Shown piece by piece: positions 1-8,837 of a DNA stretch of 59,945 bases. Under the pieces are notes generated by a model. That model was not told the DNA's origin, ran no database searches, and saw only the letters and a program-made list of their open reading frames with translations. The stretch covers positions 1 through 59,945 of the forward strand of contig NZ_QGSZ01000209.1 of NCBI RefSeq assembly GCF_003857055.1, read 5' to 3'. Positions within the stretch are counted from its first letter, which is position 1, and every line of letters begins with the position of its first letter. The position numbers and the translations under genes are program-made. The DNA is from Micromonospora inaquosa (GTDB lineage: Bacteria > Actinomycetota > Actinomycetes > Mycobacteriales > Micromonosporaceae).

Positions 1-987
1 GTTCCAGGCGTTGACCGTGTAGCCGACCCGGCAGGCCCCCTCGGTCGGCGGCGGGGTCGTCGGCGGTGCGGTGCCGTCCAGGCCGAAGAAGCGGATCACC
101 TGCGCGGCGTCGACCGGCAGGTTGTGCGTGACACCCTGCATGCTGATCGCCTCGACCGGCGCCATCGTGCCGCTGCTGCCGTACCGGGTCCGGGTGTAGC
201 CCGACTGCGGGGAGTCGGTGTACGTCGGGGTCTGGCTCAGCCCGTGCACGTTGGTCCACTGCTTGACCTGCTCACCGAAATTCGGATAGCGCAGCGTCTC
301 GTCGTTGGTGCCGTGCCAGATCTGCATTCGGGGCCGCTGCCCGGTGTAGCCGGGGTACGCCTCCCGAACCAGGTCACCCCACTGTTGCGCGGTCCGGATG
401 AGCTGCCCGTTCGCGCACTGGCTGTTCCACTCGGAGGTGCCGCCGGTGGCGAAACAGGCGAACGGCACCCCGGCGAACGAGGCGCCCGCCGCGAACACGT
501 CCGGGTAGACGCCCAGCATGACGTTGGTCATCATCGCGCCGGAGGAGGTGCCGGTGGCGAAGATCCGCGCCGGGTCGGCGGCGTAGCGCTGCCGCACGTA
601 GTCGACCATGGACATGAGCCCGACCGGGTCACTGCCGCCGCCACGGCGTAACGCCTGCGGCGAGTACACGTCCCAGCACTTACTGCTGCGGGTCGCCGAC
701 GGGTAGATCACGATGAACCCGTACCGGTCCGCGAGGGATGCGTACTGGGTGCCCGAGTGGAACGCGGGGCCCGTCCCGGTGCAGTAGTGCATCGCCAGGA
801 GAATCGCCGGTCGGGTCGCCACCCGGTCCGGGACGTACAGGTGCATCTGCAGGTTGGTGGGGTTGGTGCCGAAGTTGGTCACCTGCGTGAGCGTCGCCGC
901 CGACGCGGGGGTGGCGAACGTCAGCGCGGTGGCGGCCAGCGTCACGGCCGCCATGACGACGCCAAGCGTTCTCGTCTTCAGTGTCAT
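1..987 (-). CDS. Secreted PHB-depolymerase-family esterase with C-terminal CBM2-like domain (3' end cut off)
   Basis: The frame stays open from an ATG at 987 to the window edge, giving 329 residues. The N-terminus is a Sec signal peptide with an ATPASA cleavage region. The mature part reads as an esterase of the LpqC/PHB-depolymerase family: a GTSSGAM nucleophile elbow, an HYCTG segment ahead of it, and IWHGTNDE and QGVTHNLP segments that fit the acid and histidine of the triad. Many family members in actinomycetes are acetyl-xylan or feruloyl esterases (CE1). A Pro/Thr linker (TAPPTTPPPTEG) follows, then a start typical of CBM2 (CRVGYTVNAWN), where the window ends. The gene lies downstream of the GH67 gene on the same strand but has its own 310-nt upstream region with operator-like sequences. 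Likely role: removing acyl groups from xylan outside the cell. The exact substrate is inferred. Confidence 0.82.
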   Translation of the reverse strand, partial: MTLKTRTLGVVMAAVTLAATALTFATPASAATLTQVTNFGTNPTNLQMHLYVPDRVATRPAILLAMHYCTGTGPAFHSGTQYASLADRYGFIVIYPSATRSSKCWDVYSPQALRRGGGSDPVGLMSMVDYVRQRYAADPARIFATGTSSGAMMTNVMLGVYPDVFAAGASFAGVPFACFATGGTSEWNSQCANGQLIRTAQQWGDLVREAYPGYTGQRPRMQIWHGTNDETLRYPNFGEQVKQWTNVHGLSQTPTYTDSPQSGYTRTRYGSSGTMAPVEAISMQGVTHNLPVDAAQVIRFFGLDGTAPPTTPPPTEGACRVGYTVNAWN

Positions 988-1086
988 CGTCGCGATCCCT
1001 TGCGAAAAAGGCGCGTGGAAGGGGACTTAAGTCGAGGACTGCCCTTCGCCCGACCTTGACCGCGGCTCGCGTGACCATGTCAGCTT

Positions 1087-1129
1087 CAATCGAGAGCACT
1101 CGATTGTCAAGACTTCCGGAAACCTTTCG
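1087..1129 (-). promoter_or_regulatory. Esterase promoter region with an inverted repeat and a xylan-type box
   Basis: This lies within the 310-nt gap 988-1297. A perfect 8-bp inverted repeat with 4-nt spacer (CAATCGAG/CTCGATTG, 1087-1106) overlaps a TTGACA -35 hexamer read leftwards (1105-1110). Just upstream at 1114-1129 is TTCCGGAAACCTTTCG, which resembles the boxes before the GH3, lacI and GH10 genes. No good -10 is visible. The rest of the gap shows only a possible terminator. Confidence 0.5.
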
Positions 1130-1256
1130 CTGCAACGGTTTTGCCGGCCACCTGCACTTGCATCGGCATTGACGGGCATAATCAGGGGTGATAGGTGCCG
1201 AGAAATTACCGGGACGTTTTCGGAACATGCCAGGCCGCCACTGAGCACGGCACGAG

Positions 1257-1286
1257 GGGCAGCCCGACCGGATGGCCGGGCCGCCC
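1257..1286 (-). terminator. Possible terminator after the GH67 gene
   Basis: GGGCAGCCCG (1257-1266) can pair with CGGGCCGCCC (1277-1286) with one mismatch. It lies 12 nt past the GH67 stop. There is no T-run, so the call is weak. Confidence 0.3.
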
Positions 1287-1297
1287 GTCTCCGCCGC

Positions 1298-3436
1298 TCA
1301 GTAGATGTCCCGCCCTCGCTCGTCCGGCACCCCGGACTTGCGGAAGAAGTACGTGTTGATCTGGTCGCGCCACTCGGTGGCGCACCGCACCTGCTCATCG
1401 AGGCGTTCGGCGACCCGCTGGTACACGCTCGGGTCGATCATGCCGTTCAGCCTCTGCCACCTCCGTCGCATCGCCGTCACCTCCTCCACCCCCGCGAAGT
1501 GGGTGTCGTAGATGTGCTGGATGACGGTCGAGCCGCTGTGCAGCACATGCCCGTACGGCACGTGGTGGAAGAAGAGCAGCAGCTCGTCGGGGCAGCTCTC
1601 GGGTGACTCGTACACCTGCGCCCAGTACGGCGGGTACTGGCCGGTGAAGCCGGTGCCCGACGCGCGGCTGCGGTCCACACCGACACCGTCGCGGTCGGCG
1701 AAGTGGTAGGTGCCCCACCGCGTGTACTCGTACCCGTCGACGCCGGGACCGTAGTGGTCGCCAGGGTTGACCATGAAGCCGACGCCCAGCGGGGCGGTGT
1801 AGCGCTCATAGGTGCGCCACGAGTCGTCCATGATCTCGTGCAGGGTCCGCCGCACCAGCTCCGCGTCGGCGGTCGCCGACGGCGGGAAGGTCAGCGTGAT
1901 CCACTCGTCGAGGATCTCCGTCGGGTCCCGCCGAGGGTCCCAGGCCAGCCGACCGAACGTGTACAGGTTGGCCTGTGCCAACGGATGCCCGGTCCAGAAG
2001 AGGTCGTCGCCGACGTTGGCGACCGCGACCAGCCCGCCGCCCGCCGCCGCCTCGCCCGTGATCACGTCGGCGATCGTCCGCCCACCCGGCCCCCAGGGCG
2101 CGAAGCGCAGCACCTCACTCCACCATGGGCCGAGGTGGCAGACGTGCCGCTGCTGGCCGGTGTACTCCTGGGTGACCTGCAACTCCACCGCCAGCCGGGT
2201 CGCCGGCATCGCGGCGAGCACCGGTGAGACCGGCTCACGCGTCTGGAAGTCCACCGGACCGAACTTCACCTGGACGACCACGTTGGTGCGGAAGCGCCCG
2301 TCGAGCGGGGCGAAATGATCGTAGGCGGCCCGCGCCCGGTCGGTGGACCGGTCCCGCCAGTCCTGGTGGTGGTTGTAGACGAACGCCCGCCAGTGCACCA
2401 CTCCCCCGTGTGGGGCGAGCGCCTCCGCCAGCAGGTTCGCGCCGTCGGCATGGTCACGGCCGTACGTGAACGGGCCGGGTTGCCCCTCCGAGTCGGCCTT
2501 CACCAGGTAACCACCGAAGTCCGGGATGCGGTCGTACACCCGCCGGGTGGTCGCGGCCCACCAGAGCCGCACCTTCTCGTCCAGCGGGTCGGCGGTCGGC
2601 AGACCACCGAGGATCACCGGCGCGGCGAAGCTGACCGACAGGTGCACCCGGATGCCGTACGGGCGCAGCGCGTCAGCGATCTCGGCCACGTCGCCGAGCC
2701 GTTCGGTGAGCAGCAGCGCCTCCGTGTGGGCCACGTTGACGTTGTTCACCGAGATCGCGTTGACCCCACAGGAGGCCAGCAGCCGCCCGTACTCCCGTAC
2801 CCGGGCCAGGTCGCCGCGTGAACGGCCGTCCTGCCAGAAGATCGAGCCGCCCGCGTACCCCCGTTCGACCTGGCCCATCACCGGGTGCGCCGCCACGTTG
2901 TCCCAGTGGTTCAGCATTCGCCGGCGCAGCGCCGGCCGGTGCCGCTCCGCAGGGCGGGTCGGGTCGAAGGCCGCCGCGCAGAGCCGGACCACGTGGAAGA
3001 GCCCGTACAGCAGGCCGGCCGGCGCGTCGGACAGCACCACTGTCACGTCACCGGCCCGCGCCAACACGAAACCCTCGTCGCCGAGCGTGCCGTCGTCGCC
3101 CAGCTCGGCCAGCGCCGCCTCGCCGGCTGCACGCGCCGCCTCCACCGCCGGGTTGGGCAGCTCATCGGCGCCCCGCAGGGCGAGCACCAGGTCGACGTCG
3201 ACGTTCCACGACGGGGAATGCCACACCAGCCCGCCGTAACGCGCGCAGGCGCGTGAGACCTCGTCGAGGACGGTGTCGATGAGCAACCCCTCGCCGTGCA
3301 GGAGGATGCGGCGCGCGCCGAGCGACCGGAACGCCTCCGGGGGCAGCCAGGCCGGGTGGACGCGCGGCCCCTCACCTTCCATCGGCTCCTCGACGAACAT
3401 CAACTGCTCCAAGTCCACCGACTCTTCGGCGTTCAC
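1298..3436 (-). CDS. aguA: GH67 alpha-glucuronidase
   Basis: A 712-residue cytoplasmic enzyme without signal peptide, the usual length for GH67. It should remove (4-O-methyl)glucuronic acid from the non-reducing end of aldouronic xylo-oligosaccharides. Family landmarks are the LRRRMLNHWDN stretch near residue 171, SIFWQDGRS near 198, KADSEGQPGP with the presumed acid Glu317, and KFGPVDFQTREP with Asp396 followed by the VTQEYTGQQ motif (Glu423), the presumed catalytic bases. The start is GTG at 3436 inside a GTGA overlap with the GH42 stop. A strong GGAGG sits just upstream, so the two genes are translationally coupled. It is the last gene of the leftward operon that begins with GH3. GH67 acts on short imported oligomers, which fits the adjacent importer. 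Confidence 0.93.
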   Translation of the reverse strand: MNAEESVDLEQLMFVEEPMEGEGPRVHPAWLPPEAFRSLGARRILLHGEGLLIDTVLDEVSRACARYGGLVWHSPSWNVDVDLVLALRGADELPNPAVEAARAAGEAALAELGDDGTLGDEGFVLARAGDVTVVLSDAPAGLLYGLFHVVRLCAAAFDPTRPAERHRPALRRRMLNHWDNVAAHPVMGQVERGYAGGSIFWQDGRSRGDLARVREYGRLLASCGVNAISVNNVNVAHTEALLLTERLGDVAEIADALRPYGIRVHLSVSFAAPVILGGLPTADPLDEKVRLWWAATTRRVYDRIPDFGGYLVKADSEGQPGPFTYGRDHADGANLLAEALAPHGGVVHWRAFVYNHHQDWRDRSTDRARAAYDHFAPLDGRFRTNVVVQVKFGPVDFQTREPVSPVLAAMPATRLAVELQVTQEYTGQQRHVCHLGPWWSEVLRFAPWGPGGRTIADVITGEAAAGGGLVAVANVGDDLFWTGHPLAQANLYTFGRLAWDPRRDPTEILDEWITLTFPPSATADAELVRRTLHEIMDDSWRTYERYTAPLGVGFMVNPGDHYGPGVDGYEYTRWGTYHFADRDGVGVDRSRASGTGFTGQYPPYWAQVYESPESCPDELLLFFHHVPYGHVLHSGSTVIQHIYDTHFAGVEEVTAMRRRWQRLNGMIDPSVYQRVAERLDEQVRCATEWRDQINTYFFRKSGVPDERGRDIY

Positions 3437-5466
3437 CGGTCCTCCTTCAGCACGACAACCCCGTACGCCGGCAGCCGCAGGATGGCGCCGGCTGCCGTGC
3501 GGTCACCGGTGAGCAGGTCGACGCCGCCGGTCCGGGCGGTCACCTCGACCGGCTCGGCGCGGTGGTTGAGCAGAAACAGCAGCCGCGACCCGTCCGCCGC
3601 GACCCGGACGGCGGATTCCAGGTCCGGTACGTCCGGGTAGGGCCCGAGCAGGTCGTGCCGGTCGAGCACCCGCCGCACCACCCAGGACACCCCGGCCTGG
3701 TCCAGGCCGGCGGCCACGTACCAGCCGTCGCCCGCGCCGAAGGAGTTGCGGGTCACCGCCGGGGTGCCCGCGTAGAAATCGGCTTGGTAGGTGCCGATGA
3801 TCTGCGCACCCTGCGGAATTACCAGCTCGAACAGCAACCGCGCGGCGACGTCGACCTGGTCCGCGCCGTCACCGAGGCGGACCGGGTTGACCACCTCCGG
3901 GCCACGCGCGTCCCACTCGTCGACCCGGACACCCATGAGCTGCCCGAGCGGGCCCGGCACGTCCATCAGGAAAGCCTGGTCGTTCTCATCCACCCGGCCG
4001 GACAGGTAGGTGGTCAGCACCGACCCGCCGCGCGCCGCCACCGCCTCCAGATGCTGGGGCAGGTCACCCTTGATCAGATGCAGGGCCGGGGCGACGACCA
4101 CGTCGTAGCGGGACAGGTCGGCGGTCACCGCAACGACGTCCAGGTCCACGCCGGCGTCCCAGAGTGCCCGGTGGTACGCGAGCACGACCTGTTGATAGCG
4201 GACCAGCCGGGACGGGCCGTCGGACAGCTCCAACGCCCACCAACTGTCCCAGTCGAACAGCAACGCCACCCGGGCCGGGGTCCGTGTGCCCAGGGACGCC
4301 GGGCCAAGCCGTTCCAGTTCGGTGCCCAGCTCGGCGACCTCCCGGAACACCCGGGTGTCGGAGCGACCGGCGTGGCCGATGACCGCGCCGTGGTATTTCT
4401 CGCTGGCCCCGCGGGAGGCGCGCAGCTGGAAGAAGAGCACCGCGTCGGCGCCGTGCGCCACGGCCTGCCAGCTCCACAGCCGCATGAGACCGGGGCGCTT
4501 CAACGGATTGACGTCGCGACAGGCGGTGCAGCTCGGGGTCTGTTCCATCAGCCAGAACGGCTGGCCGTCCTTGAGCCCGCGCATCAGGTCGTGGGTCAGC
4601 GCCATCCGGGCGGCTGACTCGTCGTCGGGCGGGTAGTTGTCCCAGGAGACGAAGTCCAGGTGTGCGGCCCAGCGGTGGTAGTCGATCGGCCGGTACATGC
4701 CCATGAAGTTCGTGGTCACCGGCAGCGTCGGGCTGGACTCCCGAATGGCGGCCTTCTCGTCGCGGAAGTTGGTCAGCATCGCGTCGGAGGTGAACCGCAG
4801 GTAGTCCAGGGTGATGCCCGGGAACGCGGTGTGGTCGGGGCCGCGCCAGTGCTCGGTCAGCGCCGACGGTGGTTCGATCTCGTCCCAAGCTGTGAAGGTG
4901 TGCGACCAGAAGGTGGTGTACCAGGCCTCGTTCACCTCGTCGAGAGTGCCGTAGCGGTGGCGCAGCCAGTCGCGGAAACCGGCCGCGCACAGCGCGCAGT
5001 AGCAGGCGCCGCCGTACTCGTTGCCGACGTGCCAGGCGAGCACCGCCGGGGTGTCGGCGTAGCGACGGGCGACCCGGCGGGCCAGCTCGGTCGAGAGCCG
5101 GCGGAACACCGGTGAGCTCGGGCAGGAGTTGTGCCGCTGACCGAACCGGTGCTTGCGGCCCTCGAAGTCGGTTCGGGTCACCTCGGGGTACGCCTTCGCC
5201 AGCCACGGCGGGTGGGCGCCGGTGCCGGTGGCCAGACAGATCCCGCGCCCTTCGGCACTGGCCCGCTCGACGACCCTGTCCAGCATCGCGAAGTCGTAGG
5301 TGTCCTCGGCGGGCTGGGTGAGCGCCCAGTCGAACACGCCGAGGGTGACCAGGTCGATCCGCGCGTTGTCGAAGAGCCGGTAGTCCTGCTTCCACACGTC
5401 CTCGGGCCACTGTTCCGGGTTGTAGTCGCCCCCGAAGGGCACCTTGGCGCTGAGGGGCAGGCTCAT
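3433..5466 (-). CDS. GH42 beta-galactosidase
   Basis: 677 residues, the normal GH42 length, with no signal peptide. The N-terminal barrel carries GGDYNPEQWP, then HVGNEYGG with acid/base Glu150 and LMEQTPS with nucleophile Glu308. Cysteines at about 115, 155, 157 and 160 match the structural zinc site of this family. GH42 enzymes hydrolyse beta-D-galactosides and some cleave alpha-L-arabinopyranosides. In this operon it probably trims galactose or arabinopyranose from imported hemicellulose fragments; that specificity is inference. It overlaps DUF624 upstream (ATGA) and GH67 downstream (GTGA) by 4 nt each. Confidence 0.92.
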   Translation of the reverse strand: MSLPLSAKVPFGGDYNPEQWPEDVWKQDYRLFDNARIDLVTLGVFDWALTQPAEDTYDFAMLDRVVERASAEGRGICLATGTGAHPPWLAKAYPEVTRTDFEGRKHRFGQRHNSCPSSPVFRRLSTELARRVARRYADTPAVLAWHVGNEYGGACYCALCAAGFRDWLRHRYGTLDEVNEAWYTTFWSHTFTAWDEIEPPSALTEHWRGPDHTAFPGITLDYLRFTSDAMLTNFRDEKAAIRESSPTLPVTTNFMGMYRPIDYHRWAAHLDFVSWDNYPPDDESAARMALTHDLMRGLKDGQPFWLMEQTPSCTACRDVNPLKRPGLMRLWSWQAVAHGADAVLFFQLRASRGASEKYHGAVIGHAGRSDTRVFREVAELGTELERLGPASLGTRTPARVALLFDWDSWWALELSDGPSRLVRYQQVVLAYHRALWDAGVDLDVVAVTADLSRYDVVVAPALHLIKGDLPQHLEAVAARGGSVLTTYLSGRVDENDQAFLMDVPGPLGQLMGVRVDEWDARGPEVVNPVRLGDGADQVDVAARLLFELVIPQGAQIIGTYQADFYAGTPAVTRNSFGAGDGWYVAAGLDQAGVSWVVRRVLDRHDLLGPYPDVPDLESAVRVAADGSRLLFLLNHRAEPVEVTARTGGVDLLTGDRTAAGAILRLPAYGVVVLKEDR

Positions 5467-6155
5467 CTGGTGAACTCCTTCCGGATCAGGTGGATCATCG
5501 GGTCGCTGTTGCGCAGGAACGCCAGGACCGCGATCGACGCGAGCAGCATCAGGACCGCCTCGGAGAAGACCGCCGTGATCCCGGCCGCCGCGGCCAACAG
5601 CAGGGCGTTACCGACGGGAACACCAGGGGTACGCACGAGGAAGTGCACGGCCAGCCGGAGCGAGTCCCGGGTGCGGAAGTCGAACAGCGAGGTGATCACC
5701 AGAGCGTTGGCCGCGCAGAGGGTCACCGCCACCCCGATCAGCACCAGCGGCACCGCCCACCAGCTCGAAAGGCCAACCGCACCGGAGTAGGCGAGGTTCA
5801 CGGCGAGCACGGTCAGCCACAGCAGCGTCGGCACCCAGATGCGCAGCACACCGGTCAGGTTCGCTCGGTAGCCACGCCAGAACAGGGTGGCCGGGCGCAG
5901 GTCGGTCAGGTCGGCTCGCTGGTGGCGCAGGGCGTACAGGGCGGCGGAGATCGCCGGGCCGACCGGCACCAGGAGGAGCGCGGCCAGCGGCAGGTTGCTG
6001 GGGTCGCGGCCCAGCACCAGCAGCGGAAGCAGGCCGGGCACTGTGGTGAGCAGCAGGAGCAGCTCGACCACGAGCAGGATGTAGACGCGCGAGCTGATCC
6101 GCGACAGTGGTCCGTCGCCGAACTGTCGCCACGTCTGGCTCGCGCCACTCACCAT
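5463..6155 (-). CDS. DUF624 (YesL-like) membrane protein
   Basis: 230 residues with about five to six hydrophobic segments, matching the DUF624/YesL family found beside carbohydrate ABC importers of the LplB/YtcP class. The molecular function of the family is not established. It starts at an ATG preceded by AGAGGGA, lies behind the solute-binding protein gene and a strong hairpin, and overlaps the GH42 start by 4 nt. Context suggests an accessory role in uptake or sensing of the same oligosaccharide. Confidence 0.8.
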   Translation of the reverse strand: MVSGASQTWRQFGDGPLSRISSRVYILLVVELLLLLTTVPGLLPLLVLGRDPSNLPLAALLLVPVGPAISAALYALRHQRADLTDLRPATLFWRGYRANLTGVLRIWVPTLLWLTVLAVNLAYSGAVGLSSWWAVPLVLIGVAVTLCAANALVITSLFDFRTRDSLRLAVHFLVRTPGVPVGNALLLAAAAGITAVFSEAVLMLLASIAVLAFLRNSDPMIHLIRKEFTR

Positions 6156-6190
6156 CGTTCCCTCTGGTCGTTCGGCCGGTGGTCACCGCA

Positions 6191-6229
6191 GGGTCCGGTC
6201 GGGCCGCGACTGGCCGCCCGACCGGACCC
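6191..6229 (-). terminator. Intra-operon hairpin (partial terminator or mRNA stabiliser) behind the binding-protein gene
   Basis: A perfect 14-bp stem (GGGTCCGGTCGGGC at 6191-6204 with its complement at 6216-6229) and an 11-nt loop start 5 nt after the binding-protein stop, inside an otherwise continuous operon. There is no T-run. Such hairpins often let the binding protein be made in excess over downstream products. Confidence 0.6.
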
Positions 6230-6234
6230 CGCTG

Positions 6235-7872
6235 TCAGCCGTTGTCCTTCTGGAACCGCTCGTACGCCTTGTTGACCAGCTCGATGTACTGGTCGGAGTT
6301 CTTGGCCTTCAGTTCGGCCACGTACGCGTCCCACTCGCTGAGCGGGCGCTGGCCCAGGGCGAACTTCAGGGTGTTCTGGGTGACGAAGTCCTTCAGCGGG
6401 GTCTCCCAGAGCGACACCTGCTCCCGCTCCTCGTCGGTCAACGGGGCGGGCGGGGGCACCACCCGCGGCTTGCGGGCGTCCATCACCTTCTGGAACTCCA
6501 GTTCCTCCGGGGAGAAGAACCCGCGGACCAGGTCGGGGCTGCCGCCGTAGGCGAAGACGCCGTTCTGGAAGCCGAAGTCCTTCTGCAGGTGCTTGGGCGC
6601 CTTCGGGTTGAGGCCGAGGAAGTCGACGCCGGGGTTGAGCGTCCGCTTGCCGGACGCGTCCGTGGTGAAGGTGGTGCCCTCGACGCCCCAGCGGGCGAAC
6701 TCCAGGCCCGCGTCGGAATACCAGAGCCAGTCGATGAACTGCATCATGGCCACGAAGTTCTTGCTCTCCCGGGCCTTCGAGGAGATCATGATGCCGTTCT
6801 CCAACCGGGGGAACGGGTTGATCTCACCGGCCGGGCCGATCGGCAGCGGGATCTTGGCCATCTTCGCGTTCGGCAGGGTCTTGGCCAGGTCGGGCCGGTG
6901 GTTGTTGACCAGGGTCTGCGCGTTACCGGTGACCACGAAGGACTTGCCGTTGGCGAGCTTCTGGCGGGCCTGGTCGTCGGTCTGGGTGAAGCTCTCCGGG
7001 TCGAGCAGGCCCTCGGCGACGAGCTTGTGCAGGTAGGTGACCATCTGCTTGTACTGCTCGGAGGCGCCGGTGTAGGTGAACTTCTTCGCCGTCGGGTCCC
7101 AGGTGGCGTGCTGGTAGTCCCAGCCGGCCTGGGTGCCGTGGGCGGAGCCGAGGATGTTCAGCAGGGCGCCGGTCGGGTTCGGCTTGCTGAACAGGTCGGA
7201 GTACGGGTAGACGTTGGGGTACTTCGCCTTCATCGCCTTGAGTACGGTGTACAGCTCGTCCCAGGTCTTCGGGACGGCGAGCTTCAGCTCCTCCATGATG
7301 TCGGTGCGTACCAGCACCGTGTAGTCCTGGGTGGGCTTCTCGTGGACGCCGGGCAGCAGGTAGAACTTACCGTCGGACTGCCGCAGGTTGTCGATCTCCG
7401 GCTGGAGGTTCCACTTGGCGATCTTGTCCTTGAGGTTGGGCATCAGGTCCAGGTAGTCGCTCACCGGGAGGATCGCCCCGGAGGAGACGAAGGCGTTCTC
7501 CTGCGGGTGGTACGTCTTCGGGATGATCAGCGGGGCGTCGCCGGCGCCGATCAGCAGGCTGCGCTTCTGCTCGTAGTCGCTCAGCGGCACGGCCACCGGC
7601 TCGATCTTGACGTTGGTCCGCTTGGTGAGTTCCGACCAGAACAGCCAGTCTTCCTTGAGCGGGTAGAACGTGTGGTTGTTGTAGAGGGTGGAAAACGAGA
7701 GCGCCTCGGTGGCCTTGAACTGGTCGCCGATGCCGTAGCTGGCCATCGCGCCGACCCGGTTCTCCGAGAGGTCCGTCGACTCACCGGGGTCCTCGGAACA
7801 GGCGGTGGTAAGGGAGAGCGCGAGCAGACCCGCGGTGGCTATCGCCACCCGGCGCCACGTCTTGTGGAGCAT
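6235..7872 (-). CDS. Extracellular solute-binding lipoprotein of a carbohydrate ABC importer (LplA/YtcQ type)
   Basis: 545 residues from the ATG at 7872, chosen because AAAGGA precedes it and because it puts the signal peptide at residue 1; an upstream in-frame ATG (7929) would overlap the permease gene. The signal ends in LSLTTAC, a lipobox. The mature protein is a large family-1 binding protein of the LplA/YtcQ class, anchored outside the membrane. The ATPase is not in the window; importers of this class commonly share an MsmK-like ATPase encoded elsewhere. Next to GH67, GH3 and CE7 the likely ligand is an aldouronic or xylo-oligosaccharide, as shown for the Paenibacillus aldouronate cluster. 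Confidence 0.9.
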   Translation of the reverse strand: MLHKTWRRVAIATAGLLALSLTTACSEDPGESTDLSENRVGAMASYGIGDQFKATEALSFSTLYNNHTFYPLKEDWLFWSELTKRTNVKIEPVAVPLSDYEQKRSLLIGAGDAPLIIPKTYHPQENAFVSSGAILPVSDYLDLMPNLKDKIAKWNLQPEIDNLRQSDGKFYLLPGVHEKPTQDYTVLVRTDIMEELKLAVPKTWDELYTVLKAMKAKYPNVYPYSDLFSKPNPTGALLNILGSAHGTQAGWDYQHATWDPTAKKFTYTGASEQYKQMVTYLHKLVAEGLLDPESFTQTDDQARQKLANGKSFVVTGNAQTLVNNHRPDLAKTLPNAKMAKIPLPIGPAGEINPFPRLENGIMISSKARESKNFVAMMQFIDWLWYSDAGLEFARWGVEGTTFTTDASGKRTLNPGVDFLGLNPKAPKHLQKDFGFQNGVFAYGGSPDLVRGFFSPEELEFQKVMDARKPRVVPPPAPLTDEEREQVSLWETPLKDFVTQNTLKFALGQRPLSEWDAYVAELKAKNSDQYIELVNKAYERFQKDNG

Positions 7873-7925
7873 GGCTCGTCCTTTCAATGGTGGGGTTCGG
7901 AGGTGCAGCGGAGCGGCGCTCGCCG

Positions 7926-8837
7926 TCATCCCTTGACCGCGCCGAGCATCACGCCGCGGACGAAGTACCGCTGAACGAAGGGGTAGACCGCCAGGATCGG
8001 CAGGGTGGTGAGCACGATCGTCACGGCCTGGAGGGTTGCCGCGGCCTGCACGACGTCGGCGGCGGCGGCGCCGGACTGCTGTGCGTCAGTGGCGCCCGCG
8101 ATGAGATTGCGGAGGTACACGGTGACCGGCAGCAGATCCTGCCGGTCGATGTAGAGGAACGCGGTGAACCACGAGTTCCAGAAGGAGACCGCGTAGAAGA
8201 GCACCATCGTCGCGATGATCGCCTTCGACAGCGGCAACACGATCCGCAGCAGGGTCCCGTAGGTGTTCAGGCCGTCGACGGCCGCGGCCTCCTCCAACTC
8301 GCTCGGCAGACTCTCGAAGAACGCCTTCATGACCAACAGGTTGAACACGCTGATGGCGTTGGGGACCACCACGGCCCAGATGGTGTTCTTCATCCCCAGG
8401 CTGGTAACCAGCACGTAGTTGGGAATCAGGCCGCCCGAGAAGAACATGGTGAACAGCGCGACACCGATGAGAAAGGTGCGCCCCTTGAGCTGCGGCTTGG
8501 ACAGCACGTAGGCGTAACAGGTGGTCAGCACGATCGAGATGAGCGTGGCGACCACGGTGTACACCACCGTGTTGCGGTAGTTCGTCCAGAACAACGCGTC
8601 CGACATCAGCAGCTTGTACGCGGTCAGGTCGAACCCGCGCGGGACGATGGTCACCTTCCCGGCGATGATGTACGCCTCTTCGCTGAGTGACCGGGCCACG
8701 ATGTTGAGGAACGGGTACAGCGTCACCACCACGACGCCGATCAGGACGACCGTGTTGACGACTCGGAAGACCCGGTAACCCCGGCTGTCATCCGGCCCGC
8801 GGGTCTTCGGGGCGTCGGTTTTCGTACCGAGGATCAC
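7926..8837 (-). CDS. ABC sugar permease, YtcP/LplC type
   Basis: 303 residues with six predicted membrane helices. The permease EAA loop is visible (LPSELEEAAAVDGLNTYGT), and the C-terminus RYFVRGVMLGAVKG is characteristic of YtcP-type subunits. The start is GTG at 8837 within a GTGA overlap with the LplB stop; longer in-frame readings run through the upstream gene and are not credible. It forms the transmembrane channel with the LplB-type subunit. Confidence 0.92.
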   Translation of the reverse strand: MILGTKTDAPKTRGPDDSRGYRVFRVVNTVVLIGVVVVTLYPFLNIVARSLSEEAYIIAGKVTIVPRGFDLTAYKLLMSDALFWTNYRNTVVYTVVATLISIVLTTCYAYVLSKPQLKGRTFLIGVALFTMFFSGGLIPNYVLVTSLGMKNTIWAVVVPNAISVFNLLVMKAFFESLPSELEEAAAVDGLNTYGTLLRIVLPLSKAIIATMVLFYAVSFWNSWFTAFLYIDRQDLLPVTVYLRNLIAGATDAQQSGAAAADVVQAAATLQAVTIVLTTLPILAVYPFVQRYFVRGVMLGAVKG

